In this document: positions 1 through 12,152 of the stretch, piece after piece
How the letters are laid out: every line of letters begins with the position of its first letter
How positions within the stretch are numbered: position 1 is the first letter of the stretch
Assembly (NCBI GenBank): GCA_011033025.1
Contig: WFMF01000448.1
Location: 1-64,000, forward strand
DNA length: 64,000 nucleotides
Direction: 5' to 3'
Origin: Beroe forskalii
Taxonomy: Eukaryota > Ctenophora > Nuda > Beroida > Beroidae
The notes under the pieces: model-generated
What the model was told of the DNA's origin: nothing
The model's database searches: none
The model's input: only the letters and a program-made list of their open reading frames with translations
Made by a program: the position numbers and the translations under genes

Positions 1-1505
1 GTGATAGGGTCCTCTGTTAACTTGATAGTGTCCCCTGTTAGTGATAGGGTCCTCTGTTAACTTGATAGTGTCCCTGTTAGTGATAGGTCCTCTGTTAACT
101 TGATAGTGTCCCCTGTTAGTGATAGGGTCCTCTGTTAACTTGATAGTGTCCCCTGTTAGTGATAGGGTCCTCTGTTAACTTGATAGTGTCCCCTGTTAGT
201 GATAGGGTCCTCTGTTAACTTGATAGTGTCCCCTGTTAGTGATAGGGTCCTCTGTTAACTTGATAGTGTCCTCTGTTAACTTGATAGTGTCCCCTGTTAG
301 TGATAGGGTCCTCTGTTAACTTGATAGTGTCCCCTGTTAGTGATAGGGTCCTCTGTTAACTTGATAGTGTCCCCTGTTAGTGATAGGGTCCTCTGTTAAC
401 TTGATAGTGTCCCCTGTTAGTGATAGGGTCCTCTGTTAACTTGATAGTGTCCCCTGTTAGTGATAGGGTCCTCTGTTAACTTGGGTCCTCTGTTAACTTG
501 ATAGTGTCCCTGTTAGTGATAGGGTCCTCTGTTAACTTGATAGTGTCCCCTGTTAGTGATAGGTCCTCTGTTAACTTGATAGTGTCCCCTGTTAGTGATA
601 GGGTCCTCTGTTAACTTGATAGTGTCCCCTGTTAGTGATAGGGTCCTCTGTTAACTTGATAGTGTCCCCTGTTAGTGATAGGGTCCTCTGTTAACTTGAT
701 AGTGTCCCCTGTTAGTGATAGGGTCCTCTGTTAACTTGATAGTGTCCCCTGTTAGTGATAGGGTCCTCTGTTAACTTGATAGTGTCCCCTGTTAGTGATA
801 GGTCCTCTGTTAACTTGATAGTGTCCCCTGTTAGTGATAGGGTCCTCTGTTAACTTGATAGTGTCCCCTGTTAGTGATAGGGTCCTCTGTTAACTTGATA
901 GTGTCCCCTGTTAGTGATAGGGTCCTCTGTGAGTGATAGGGTCCTCTGTTAACTTGATAGTGTCCCCTGTTAGTGATAGGGTCCTCTGTTAACTTGATAG
1001 TGTCCCCTGTTAGTGATAGGGTCCTCTGTTAACTTGATAGTGTCCCCTGTTAGTGATAGGGTCCTCTCTTAACTTGATAGTGTCCCCTGTTAGTGATAGG
1101 GTCCTCTGTTAACTTGATAGTGTCCCCTGTTAGTGATAGGGTCCTCTGTTAACTTGATAGTGTCCCCTGTTAGTGATAGGGTCCTCTGTTAACTTGATAG
1201 TGTCCCCTGTTAGTGATAGGGTCCTCTGTTACTTTGATAGTGTCCCTGTTAGTGATAGGGTCCTCTGTTAACTTGATAGTGTCCCTTGTTAGTGATAGGG
1301 TCCTCTGTTAACTTGATAGTGTCCCCTGTTGTGGTAGGGTCCTCTGTTAACTTGATAGTGTCCCTGTTAGTGATAGGGTCCTCTGTTAACTTGATAGTGT
1401 CCCCTGTTAGTGATAGGGTCCTCTGTTAACTTGATAGTGTCCCCTGTTAGTGACAGGGTCCTCTGTTAACTTGATAGTGTCCCCTGTTAGCGATAGGGTC
1501 CTCTT
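1..1505. repeat. 40-bp satellite array
   Basis: About 37 head-to-tail copies of a roughly 40-bp unit that alternates GATAGGGTCCTCTGTTAACT with TTGATAGTGTCCCCTGTTAG. Copies differ mainly by one-base indels in the C or G runs; a few are shortened, for example near 484 and 931. The array runs off the left edge, so its full size is unknown. It contains no credible open reading frame. A diverged array of the same family lies at 53825-54635. Confidence 0.97.
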
Positions 1506-2480
1506 CGTGGGTTACTTTTACTCTTTTAGTACCCAAGTTTTGATTATTATGATTTCCTCTTGTATGATAAAGCTAAATCTGAAAATTTAAATCGAGCATC
1601 GTACTCATACTGAACGTTGAATTAAACATTGATTCACGCCAAGAGCAGTCTTCTTAATTCGCAATGTGCTATGCCCAAATTCGATTCATTTTGATTTTGC
1701 TTTTGGTTAATCTTAAATTGCTCTAAATTCACATTTTTCCGTTATCATCAACTCAGCATTGTTTTAAATTGACCGACGTCTACCACAGACCTATGAAGAG
1801 ATGTTTATTTATACCATGATGCCAGCCATATCCGCCCCTTATCTTCCGATCTTTGAATTTCAAATTCAAGACACGTCATTGACATTCTTTCAAACGCTAT
1901 AATGCAGCAGTCAACAACGTATCAGAAAGCACTCTCATAGAACTGATCATAATCTGCACGTGCAGAATACCTGTATCCATAGCAACGGCTCGACTTTGCC
2001 CGGTTCAGCCTTCATTTCTCTTGATATTCTCTTGGCAAGCTCAAATTTAATTGTGTACGGAAGCACAAGCAGACATTATTCACGTGCTCTTACGAAATTA
2101 TAATTAAGAAGATGTAGCGATTACTGGTTTGTCAACAAGCATGGACAGAGAATATCTCACAGACTACTGCGTGAACCACCACGACTTTTTTAGCTCCAAT
2201 TGTAACATAGTATCCTCTCATTCAAGCATTCAGGATAATGACCCAATAAGTAATCGGACACACACATGAGTCAATCGATAACTGTCAGTTCATGACTAAC
2301 TCATTCTTCCCCGAAAATGAGTATCAAATTAGCAATTTGATACGAACAGCCAATACGAAATACCTAATTACCCATTGTACCATTTCTACTAAAAGATATA
2401 AATACTTAACGGCAGCCCTTCAATTCAACCCACTGTTCTATAGTAGATTTAAATCTACTAATATGTAAGTTAATTATCTA
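1506..2480. other. AT-rich intergenic stretch
   Basis: No coding exon with believable splice sites and no clear repeat was seen. The sequence is AT-rich single-copy-looking DNA between the satellite and the first degenerate coding copy. Confidence 0.5.
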
Positions 2481-2487
2481 CTCTGCT

Positions 2488-2815
2488 CTATATTCCTGCT
2501 GATTGTTTCACCTGCTGTCTTCATCAATCACTCCCCTATACCTTCCTCTCCCGAGTACTCCTCTTCCTCTAGAGCATCCAACCGCTCTCGATACCCGCTT
2601 TCATCACTCCAGTATGATCCTGTGTCCTCTGCCTCCGAGATGGACTCTCCACCACCTCCTCCACCCTCGTGCTCCAGTACCCTGATTTTCCGGGCTGATT
2701 AAGACGCTGCACTTCTCAACACACTCAGTGGCCCTCCACCGGAAATCTTTGGCATCAACAGGTCAACCCTCCGTGACGCTGATCCCTGAATCTGGGAACG
2801 CCCTACTGCGGTGTC
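2488..2815 (+). pseudogene. Degenerate copy of the unknown Ser/Pro-rich coding sequence
   Basis: This segment is a diverged partial duplicate of 3030-3330: the same run of serine, proline and PPPPPP-encoding codons appears in the same order (Arg-Ala-Ser-Asn-Arg, then a Gln-Tyr-Asp-Pro-Val-Ser block, then a poly-proline run). In this copy the reading frame is interrupted soon after the proline run and again near the Ile-Phe-Gly-Ile segment. It ends at about 2815, where similarity to the downstream copy stops. I read it as a dead copy. The family is not recognised. Confidence 0.55.
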
Positions 2816-3020
2816 AAAAAAAGTGTTAAATTACCAATTTGATAATAACAGTCAATGTAAAAACTTAATGACCCAACAAACCCCTTCTACTAAAACATAT
2901 AAATAATGAAAATTGATAAACAGCATCCCTTCAATTCAGTCTACTGTTCTTAAAGTTTGCTGTGTAAACCTACTACTTAATACTACTTTAAATCTACTTC
3001 TCCTGGTGACTGTTGCAACG

Positions 3021-3660
3021 ATGAGTTCTCCCACTTTGTCCATTCATCACTCTCCCATTCCTTCCTCACACGAGTACTCCTTGTTCTCGTCCTCTAGAGC
3101 ATCCAACCGCTCCCGTTCCCCGCTTTCTGCACTCCAGTATGATCCTGTGTCTTCGGCCTCCGAGATGGATTCTCCACCACCTCCTCCCCCTTCGCGCCCT
3201 AGCACTCTGATCTCCCGTACTGATCTGGACTCCTCACTTCTCAACCTGTTCAGTGGCCCTCAGCCGGAAATCTTTGGGATTAACAGGTCAACCCTTCCTG
3301 ACGCTGATCACCTCATCTTGGAACGCCCTACTGCCGTGGAACTACTCAACGAGATTCGGTACCACTGCTGCCGCGTCATGCAGCATGTGGTGCGAGCGAG
3401 TCACCAGAATGAGATGGGCCCATCACTGATTACTTCACTGCCGGCATTGATGGTTGGCTCCAGCGAGTTCAGCACTACCCTCTTTAGTTGACGGATGTGA
3501 TGAGGAGGTACCGGAAGGCAACTGCAATGGAGATCGTGCATCGTTCATCCAACCTGGAGTACCGGGAGGCTTTGGCAGAGCTTGCCCACTCTGCGACCCT
3601 ACACTGCAGGGCCTACAGGCTACTCTAACCGGGGGTACGGCCCGGGCAATGGCATAGGTA
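3021..3660 (+). pseudogene. Unknown Ser/Pro-rich protein, frame-broken
   Basis: An open frame starts at ATG 3021 (an earlier ATG at 2913 is in frame but precedes the part conserved in the upstream copy). It encodes a Ser/Pro-rich N-terminus with six consecutive prolines, then a more ordinary stretch (residues about 70-115, with ERPTAVELLNEIRYH). After about 3410 the coding signal moves to another frame: that frame reads GPITDYFTAGIDGWLQRVQH, meets a TAG near 3485, then continues with LTDVMRRYRKATAMEIVHRS up to a stop near 3630. This fits a gene with at least one indel and one stop. It is not recognised; it could be transposon-derived. A second, worse copy lies just upstream. Confidence 0.45.
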
Positions 3661-4752
3661 AGTACAGGAGGGGCCGTGCTAGGGTATGAAAAAGGGAAGC
3701 CCTTTTATAACAGTGACAGGAAATACTAAATGATTGGACAGTTACATAACCTTAAATGACGTCGTCCCTGTTTTAAGTTGAGTGATTATAATGAAATACA
3801 GATGTTTTAAGACTGTACCACTATTGTATTGTTTTTTATTCGAATATTTTGATTTTTTAACGTTAATCATTAACGATTTATGAACTATAATCTATCATGG
3901 CAAAAGGTTAATTAATCCGTATGTGAGCAGAAATTTCTGTGGTTGTTGCTTCCCTCCTTTTAATGGCCCACTTTCATAAAATCATGTCAAAGACACCAAC
4001 AGTGAGATTGATAGAATCCCGACTGAAACACAGGTGTCCCAGTTAGGACTAAGTGGGACAGGTGTGTCCCACTTAGCTCTAACTGGGACACCCGTGTCCC
4101 ACTTACTCGTAGCTACACGATTTAGGCACTACAGTGCGTAATAATTAATTACGAACGGAACACTGGTGCCTATAGGGATTTTGAAACACTGCAAAAACAT
4201 GCTCCTTGGTGCATAATACAGAGGTGCCAACCCCAGAGCTTTTCAGAGAGGAGCGCGCTTTAAGGCTGTCGTGGTGTCCAAGAGCTTCTTCTACAGATGC
4301 TGTTATGCTGTGGAGCTGAAACTCATTATCGGCAGTATCCAAGTTGACCGACCCAGCCCCTCCATTCGGGTGCTTCGCCCATGGACCATAAATCCCTGTG
4401 CTCACTTTATTCGCAGAGCTCCAAACTCGTAAATACAAATTACAGCTTCCATTAAGCCGTATTGCACTCCATTTTATGTGCGACAACTTTCGGCCCGAAT
4501 TGAGCTTCTGAACGACTGCGTTTCCAGCGTATTTAATGTGACGCGCGAATTTATTTTATGTGTGCACGTACGCTTTTTTGACAGTTATGTAGAAATTACG
4601 CGGCTCGATGTAAATAAACATTTTTATTGCCTGATCCATATCAAACTCATGTACTGCACATTCTGTAATCAAGCGATAACAAATTTCTTTTTCTCAGCTC
4701 CATAAGTTCAAACAATCAATAATAAAACCTTCCCAATTGAGGTGATGAATCA
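3661..4752. other. Intergenic region upstream of WDTC1
   Basis: No exon is supported. A short cluster of GTGTCCCA/TGGGACAC inverted repeats at about 4030-4110 can fold into hairpins. A 113-residue antisense frame at 4145-4486 shows no recognisable domain and is not called. The last part should contain the WDTC1 promoter and 5' UTR, but no element can be pinned down. Confidence 0.4.
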
Positions 4753-7700
4753 ATGATGAGAGGTCAATTGGAGTCCCTCTATAATCGACAGGTAAGGCGT
4801 TGAATTTACAACTTTCTTAAATTCCATGTTCCTACTCCATTCCAAATTTGTGTGAGATCGAACAATCAGTTTGGTCTTCATATCGCATTTACTTATTCAT
4901 ATATAACATTTCAGTTGAACATCTGTGATCGTAAGACGGTAAATGAAGCGTGGGCTCGTCACTTCTTTAATAAGTTGAACCTTGAAGCAACACTCAAGGT
5001 AAGCCAACTTATCATCTCAGCTATGAGTAACTGCGAGTAGATTTTAGAGCCAAGAAGTTCATTTATCAAGGACTTGTCGCTTAATTTTAGGCCCTACCGA
5101 TTCACACCTTCTTCCATTTTACTGCAACACAGGGTTTAATCAGAATTTGTGAGATTAATTCCCCCGCAGTGTCACGGCGGCTGTGTGAACTGTCTGCAAT
5201 GGAACAAGTCTGGGAGGTACTTACTAAGTGGATCAGATGACACTAATGTCTGTCTGTGGGAACCCCTGTCACACAAACTCCTAGTCACAATACCCTCCCA
5301 TCATGAACAAAACGTGTTCTCAGTCAAGGTACGATCAGAGATCCGTCAAAAGTACTGAAATACTGTTAGGTGCTCAGTTGTATTCTAGTTCTTCGACCCA
5401 CACAGTGTCCCATTTTCTTCATAATGCTCATATTTGAATGATTAGCATTTTTCAAGTCATATATCTTAACTTGAACGTCATATCATAAGATGATATGAGG
5501 TTAAAGAGTTCAAGAGTTTATGAAACATTAGATGACACCCTTGACACCCTGCCCAATACCCGCAGTTCGTGAACCAGGAGAAGCAGGTGATATCGGGTGC
5601 AGGTGACGGTCAGGTCAGACACCTGGACATCACAGCTAGGAGCGTGTTATCAGCCTGGCGGTGTCACCGGTAATCACTGACATTGCTAAGTCCTCCCATA
5701 GTTGACATGTATTGCACAGGGTGTATATTGTCACAAATACACGTTACTTTGTGTAATGCACTACATGTAGTGATGTTTTGGGAGCTGTAATAAGGAGGTA
5801 TTGTCTTTAATCTTTTTTATAATCTAGGCTATTCTTTCATTCCCTTACATCGCCATGCTTATTTAAATCTTGCTCTGAAACTCATGCTTTTTATTAAAGT
5901 GGCTTGCTAGCTAAAATGACATATGTTAATTGCAGGCACAGAGTAAAGCGCTGCTGCACAATAGACGATGACGAGCATCTGGCTCTGAGTTCGTCCGAGG
6001 ACGGAACTATCAGGTACAGAGCAATGAAACGGATTATTGTTTTGTTGTTTTAGAAGATCTATGGATTGAAAAATGAAAGGAAGATGGTAAATGTAACTCA
6101 AATGTATCGTCCAACAAATTATGTCACTTTCCAAAGTGATGCCACTTCACCAAGTGATGCCACTTTAAGTTTACCAAACGATGTTGCTTTGCCAAACGAT
6201 GTAACTTCAACAAGTGATGTCCCTTCACCCAGTGTTGTCCCTCAGGCAGTTTGACATCAGGGAAGGACACACATGCAGCTCCAGTGACTCCGGGTGTTCC
6301 AATGTTCTTGTCAAGCTCGGACAGGCATCTGTGAGTAGGATCTAATAAGACATATAGCCTTCTGTTTGGAATCTTAAATCGTCATTTTGTGATTAAATTG
6401 ATCCGTTTTACGTATTTTTGCAAGAATTTCAACAAACTTTAGGCTCTTGTTCTTCAGATCAAGTGTATAAACAGCAATCCAACTCGGACACACCTTATCT
6501 GTGTTGGGGCTAGTGACGACTTGGCAAGGGTGTACGACAGACGCATGCTTTCCCTGAACCACGTGAGTCTTAAAATATTAAGGAAAAAACTTTTACATCG
6601 TTCGAATTTCTGAATTTTTTTCATGGAGAAAGTCAATGATATACAGTTAAAGAAGTAAAGAAATAGTTATTTCTCTGCGCTTAGAAATCACTCATCACTT
6701 CTCCTCATAACGCACGGCGAAAGAACGCCTCTGGCTCTTCACAGCTTCCTGCCTGGTCACCTTCTCTACGCCTCTGAGGTGGAAGAGGACAGGATATTCT
6801 CAGGACCGAGCATCACTTGGGCCACATTCGACCCTACTGGCAACTTCTTGCTCTGTAATATGGGAGGAGAACAGGTGGAAAAAAGAGGGGTTTTGATCAG
6901 TTGGGGAGAAGGGAGCATTTTTGGGGGAAGAGAGGGCACGTTATCTAGTGAAATGTGCTGGTTTTGCGGAGTTTCAGTGCGATACAGATGACAATCAATA
7001 TTTGAAGTATTTCATAGTTTCGTCAAATGATAAAGATTGACTGATAAGCTAACAGAAATCAACTTCTTGAACTATTTCAGATTTATCTGTACGACGTGGA
7101 AGGGAAGGAAACTGTCGTTAATTTACCCGACTCTGCTGAAATCAGGCGCGAAGGAAGGTATTCTGACTAAGTCATCACTTTGAAAGTCACTAGATTGTGG
7201 ACAAATTTCTAGTTCATTGGCCACGGCAAGTGCTGAAATTATGCGAATTTGTGTCCATAATTCAAGTTCTCACCAGTCCCGATTTCCAATTTTAATCCTT
7301 CTGAATTAATACGTCCACATTTTATTTCCACAGCAGTGAGGCTGCAGTTGAACTGGATGATCACACCACAGCCCTGAAGGATGAGGGAAATCAGCTCTTC
7401 AATCAGAAACTCTACGACCGGGCCGTGGCATTGTACTCAAGATGTATAGGTTAGATTCAACTTAGATTCTCCTTTCTTTGGCCGAACTAAAATATCTGTC
7501 AATTGAAATGTGAAATTATTTAAGAAAATAAAGGATAGGATTGATGATCAACTACTTGAGTTACATTTAAAAATTTAAAACTGGTATCATCCTCCATAAA
7601 ATCCCTTTTTAAAACTTTCAATCGCTCCACTAAAAGCTATAGTCGTTATAGTTCGGTTCAATCGGCTGCACTTTAATCAGCAGTTTAGCCCTTGTGGGGC

Positions 7701-10700
7701 TACTCTTCATAACGTGAACTTTATTCTTCGCTCTGTACTTGGACCAACTGATGGCGAGGAAACACGTTACCGCACACAATATCACAAACAGCACACTACC
7801 GAGCAGGAAAGCGTGCCTCCAAGTTATTTCTACCCCAAATAGGATCGTCAAAGTTTCGTCTTGGCTGAAGGAATCGTCACACTCTCCACTGCAGATTACA
7901 TTATCTGATCCGTCCTTATTGCTGTTATGATCACTCATTTCATCCTCTTCTTCTTGCTCCTCTGTTTTCCCATCGTTATCCTCCCCAGCCCCATTGTCTG
8001 GAGGCTGATCTGTAGATGGCAGGACTTGTTCGCATTGCACAGCTCCTGTAGATGTCGTAGTGAGCCCCTCTAGACACTGCTCACAACCTCCCTGTCCTGG
8101 GTCAGGTTGGGCGGAGTTAGCCGGGCATGGAATACAGGAGTCTGATCCAGGGGAGGGTTGATACGATCCAGCCTGACACTCCACACAACTCTCTGCTTTC
8201 TGGTATTCCCCCACCCCACACTCTCTACACGCCCCACCATCTGGCACACTGCCAGGCTTGCAATCTGGCTGGCAGGTTGTGGCTCCTGTCTCCGCACTGT
8301 CTGGGCAGGACAGACAGCCAGTAGCGCCCCACCCAGACTGGTAACTCCCTGCTCCACACAGCTCACACTGCCTGGCACCAGGCTGGACCTGGTAGCTTCC
8401 TGGTGCACACATCTCACACTGAGTCATGCCAGTGGAGTCAGCGTGGAAACCTGGTAGACAGTCTGTGCAGTCATCACTCCCTTCTTCCGCTGAGAAGGTG
8501 CCGTAAGGACACTCCGCGCAATACGCCGCCCCCTCCTTAGCCGCCACCCAACCGGCTCTACAAGCCTGGCACTGGGTGCCACCCTGGCTCGGCTGCTCGG
8601 TGCCACTCGGGCACGGCTCACAGCTCCCGTTCCCTGGTTCTGGTTTGTAGTGGCCCTGCTCGCACGGCTGACACTCGCCCTGGCTGCTGGTGTATCCTGC
8701 AGGACACTCTGATGTCGCGGGTGTGGGGAGCAGGAGAGTCTGGAGAACTGAAAGCGGGACAGTGGTGTTAGTAGTACCGAATATTTGGGTAATATTGCAA
8801 GGAGATCAAATCTCGACGTAGAAAATAGCAAAAGATGGAGAGACATTATATCACGCTGTATAATGTATATCATAAAATTTCTTTGTCTTACCGTTTAGGA
8901 CTACAATGAATGATGTGACCACCATTTACTTCACATATGAACTTCTTCAAATATCGTTTCACTGAAAAGGAAAAAAAACTAGGAAAAACAGACTCAGATT
9001 TCAGACTAAAATGCAGGAACACAGTAGAATGTTTTCAGGAAAGAGACCAATTCATTAATGATTCACAACTCTAAAATTTTGTGATATAAAGTGTATTGAG
9101 AGAGGAGTGAAAGTCCGCTGTTAATCATTCCAATTACCAACGGACCCATTGTAAGTTGTGCGGTGTCCTTGTCATTGGTTTTAGTGGAGAGCCCGGACAA
9201 TTAGGCCTTGTTAGATATGAGTCGGGTTCAGACCACATGGGTTTTATTACCCAGGACAAACGCCTGTGTTTCATGCTAAGTTGAGGAAGGGAAGTACAGT
9301 GTGAATGGTTGTTGGAATTCTTGGCTCAGGTCTAGTGTGAAGATATAATCGCTCGCAAATTAGTATGACCTTTGGTTTGGATCGGCTTTTAATATTTCAA
9401 TTGAAGTCTTCCTAGCTTTCATTAATTTCCTTATCTCCCTGAATAGAATGGTCGTCCATGAAGCTCCATATCCCTGTATTCACTCTGTATTCACTTTAGA
9501 ATTATTTAGGAAATAAAGTTTAAAAGACTCTTATCCGAACATATAGTGATGTCCATCACAGTAATATGATAAATTAGCACTGAATCAGGTATGAAATGCC
9601 AGATTCGACAGAGATAGTTTTACGCTGAGTAAATAATCGTTTAAGTAAATAAACTTTTGTTTTTATCTCCAGCAAAACAAACAAAAACACTCGCAAATAA
9701 ACAATTTTTGGCGGTTTTCGAGGTACACGAAGTGCGCAAAAAGTCAAAACGTTTCCGGGCTTCACCATCGATGTTCTGTCAACTTTAATGTAACAGGCTG
9801 CGTTTCACTTTGAATATAACGTCATATATACTAGTAATTATATATAGGGTTAGAAACCTTAGGTTTTAATCATTGAATTAACATAATCTGATAGTTGTAA
9901 ATAATCTGAAATCTGATAATCTGAAATCCCCCGCTTCCCCAGACCGGTATCCACACAGCGTGGTGCTCCTCAACAACAGAGCACAGGCGCTTCTCAAGAG
10001 GGACTGGAAGGGGGACGCGTACGCCGCCTTGAGGGACTCCATAACTGCTACCAAGATAGACCCTAACAATGAGAAGGCTTACTTCAGACAGGTAAATTGG
10101 TTGCCATGATTGTATGCTGAGCTTCAGCTATTGATCGACTCCGCAGATGAGAATCCCTGTGAAGAATTTCGAATGAAAATTTGCAACAAAAACTCGAATG
10201 CATTTTCCGTATTCCCATAATTTCAGATCAAGAGTTTACATAGCATGGGTTTTAACCGAGTTGCTAGCAGTCTTCTGATGCAATTTCAAGCCAGATTCCG
10301 GACATCGTCAAACGATAGTTCCTTCAAAGCTGTATCCGACAGCATAAACAGTGCTATTGAAAGTGGACAGAAGGGTTTGTTTACTTTTTCACTCCTTCAT
10401 TTAGATGCGAAGTTTTACGAGCTTAGGACTTACAAACTCTTCTGGTTAAATGTCTTTGAAATTTTGGAATGCGCGCGACAATGTTACACGTTTCCTTCTT
10501 TTCCTTGTGTTGCAATAGCTCAATCATTCGTCACATCCTTTCAGATCCTACAGTGAGCAGGACTGATATGTTCAGCTGCACTGACTACGAGCAGAGATAC
10601 CTCGGACATTGCAACTGCAAAACAGACATCAAGGAAGCCAACTTCTTTGGACCCAATCAGGTCAGTATCATTCTGTTCTTGAAATTCTAAATTTGGGACA

Positions 10701-11840
10701 GTAGCAACACAGATGCCGCATTATAATTTGATAGTAACCGTCCATAATTCAATGGCATTGCCTCAAAGTATTCATTCTACCCTTGTTTCCCCTCAGGAAT
10801 ACATCATGGCAGGGAGTGATGACCGGTACATTTTCTTCTGGGACCGTCAAACTACGGAGGTTCTGCGAGTGTACCGCGGAGACAACACTCTGGTGAACTG
10901 CGTTCAGCCCCATCCCTACCTTCCCCTCATCGCATCCTCTGGTTAGTAATAGTATATTCCTTTTTTTCAAATTTTGCTGGGTGGTGTGGAGTCAGGAGTG
11001 TGCCAACTGCCTATTTCAGCTCTTGACTTTGAGTCTTGCTCCCTTTCTTTTGTATTTCCTGGCTTTCTTATCAATTTCCCCTCGGGTTTAGAAAAAGTGG
11101 TTAAGATCTGGTCACCTCAGTCCGAGGACCCTGAAAACTTCGAGAACATCAACGACATGCTGATGACGAATGACAAGGAAGTCTTGACCAAGATAGCGTC
11201 TGAAAACCAGGTTCGTACAAAGAGATTCCAGCACAAGTTACGGAGCAGCATGGCTTGATAATTTGATAGTTCATTGGGGATGGGTGGAAACCCATCAGAC
11301 GAGAACAAGTCCCAAGGGTCACCGCTAGTAATTAGTATATTATTTTCCTACTACATCATTGACTTAACTTAGTTTTGCGCGTGATATAGGGCCACCAATA
11401 TCTCACCATACCACACTTTATTCGTAGGATGGTCTAAACGACGGTGAAGGCTGGTCACTCTTAGATTTCCTAATTCACCCTTATGTTGGATCAGACTCAG
11501 ATGACTAGCGGGTGAGATATTGCTGACCCTAAATCTCTAAAAACGCTGCTCACACTTTCCCAGTTTATTATACACCGGCTGTACTTTTGCGTAGGGGTTC
11601 TAATAAGCTAGGATTTCCATGAGCATTGAGCACGTTTTTATTTTATGGCCTGAGCCTTAATAATAACTTGCTGTCAATGAACCATCTCGCCCCTATTATA
11701 CCCCATTGCAGGAACACATGGACAACATGAACCCCTTCCCGACGTTTGCCATGATCCAGAACGCTGCATTCCTCAACATGCTGGACGCGGGTGTTTACAA
11801 CTCCGAATCCGGGCGTCCTGACGCGTGCAATCCCAGCTAA
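4753..11840 (+). CDS. WDTC1: WD40/TPR protein, WDTC1 (DCAF) homologue
   Basis: WDTC1 is a substrate adaptor of CUL4-DDB1 ubiquitin ligase and restrains fat storage in flies and mammals (adipose gene). Sixteen exons are supported: 4753-4791, 4915-4998, 5170-5328, 5566-5669, 5936-6013, 6246-6330, 6458-6562, about 6685-6874, 7081-7157, 7334-7449, 9943-10091, 10227-10374, 10545-10660, 10797-10941, 11092-11210, 11712-11840. The N-terminus aligns with the family, then WD repeats (GCVNCLQWN, LLSGSDDTNVCLWEP, ICVGASDDLARVYDRRM, NMGGEQIYLYDV), a TPR block spanning exons 10-12 (LKDEGNQLFNQKLYDRAVAL), the family signature YLGHCNCKTDIKEANFFG and two last WD repeats. Splice phases agree except in exon 8, where frame changes once (see findings). 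Intron 10 holds a gene on the other strand. Identity is very secure. Confidence 0.93.
7630..8925 (-). CDS. Cysteine-rich type I membrane protein with ephrin-receptor-like (GCC2/GCC3) repeats
   Basis: Two exons: 8925-8892 (ATG and most of a signal peptide, ending in phase 1 before GTAAGA) and 8747-7630, giving about 383 residues. After a hydrophobic leader (MVVTSFIVVLN plus LQTLLLP) come five to six cysteine-rich units of about 40-45 residues with the CxxCPxGxY / CxxCxAGSYQ pattern typical of the ephrin-receptor-like GCC2/GCC3 fold. An acidic Asp/Glu/Asn-rich linker follows (about residues 255-300), then one membrane segment (around residues 319-342, HAFLLGSVLFVILCAVTCFL) and a basic tail of about 40 residues ending in NDYSF. 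It should sit at the cell surface with the repeats outside. A TNF-receptor-like protein is an alternative, but no death domain is present. The whole gene lies inside WDTC1 intron 10, antisense. Confidence 0.8.
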
Positions 11841-12152
11841 TTCCTCCAAACTCCGGACATTTGTCGCCGTGTTTACAGCAACTTTCGTAGGCGACCAGTT
11901 GATTTTATAGTCGCGCTGTTAGTTCCCCATCCTGATTGGGAATTAGAATGTGATGCTGCGAACTGATAAACTAGCTGCTTCACGCTAACCAGTGCTGAGG
12001 GATGTTAGATAGCGAGAGATGCTGTCAGGAATGCTCACATTTCACCCTGCTTCGAGAGATATGAACCCAATTCTCTGATATCTGGCAGTGAAATGTGAAT
12101 GTGAGTCAGTTTGGAAAGTGAAAAGCGAATTCAATAGTATACGTTTTCTAAG
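11841..12152. other. 3' region of WDTC1
   Basis: Probable 3' UTR and intergenic DNA after the WDTC1 stop codon (TAA 11838-11840). No other feature was seen. Confidence 0.4.

Noticed and set aside
1-1505. CRISPR-like array
   Set aside because: Units are contiguous with no unique spacers, and the window is animal nuclear DNA; it is a satellite.
4145-4486. 113-residue minus-strand frame upstream of WDTC1
   Set aside because: No recognisable domain, no splice support and no repeat elsewhere in the window.
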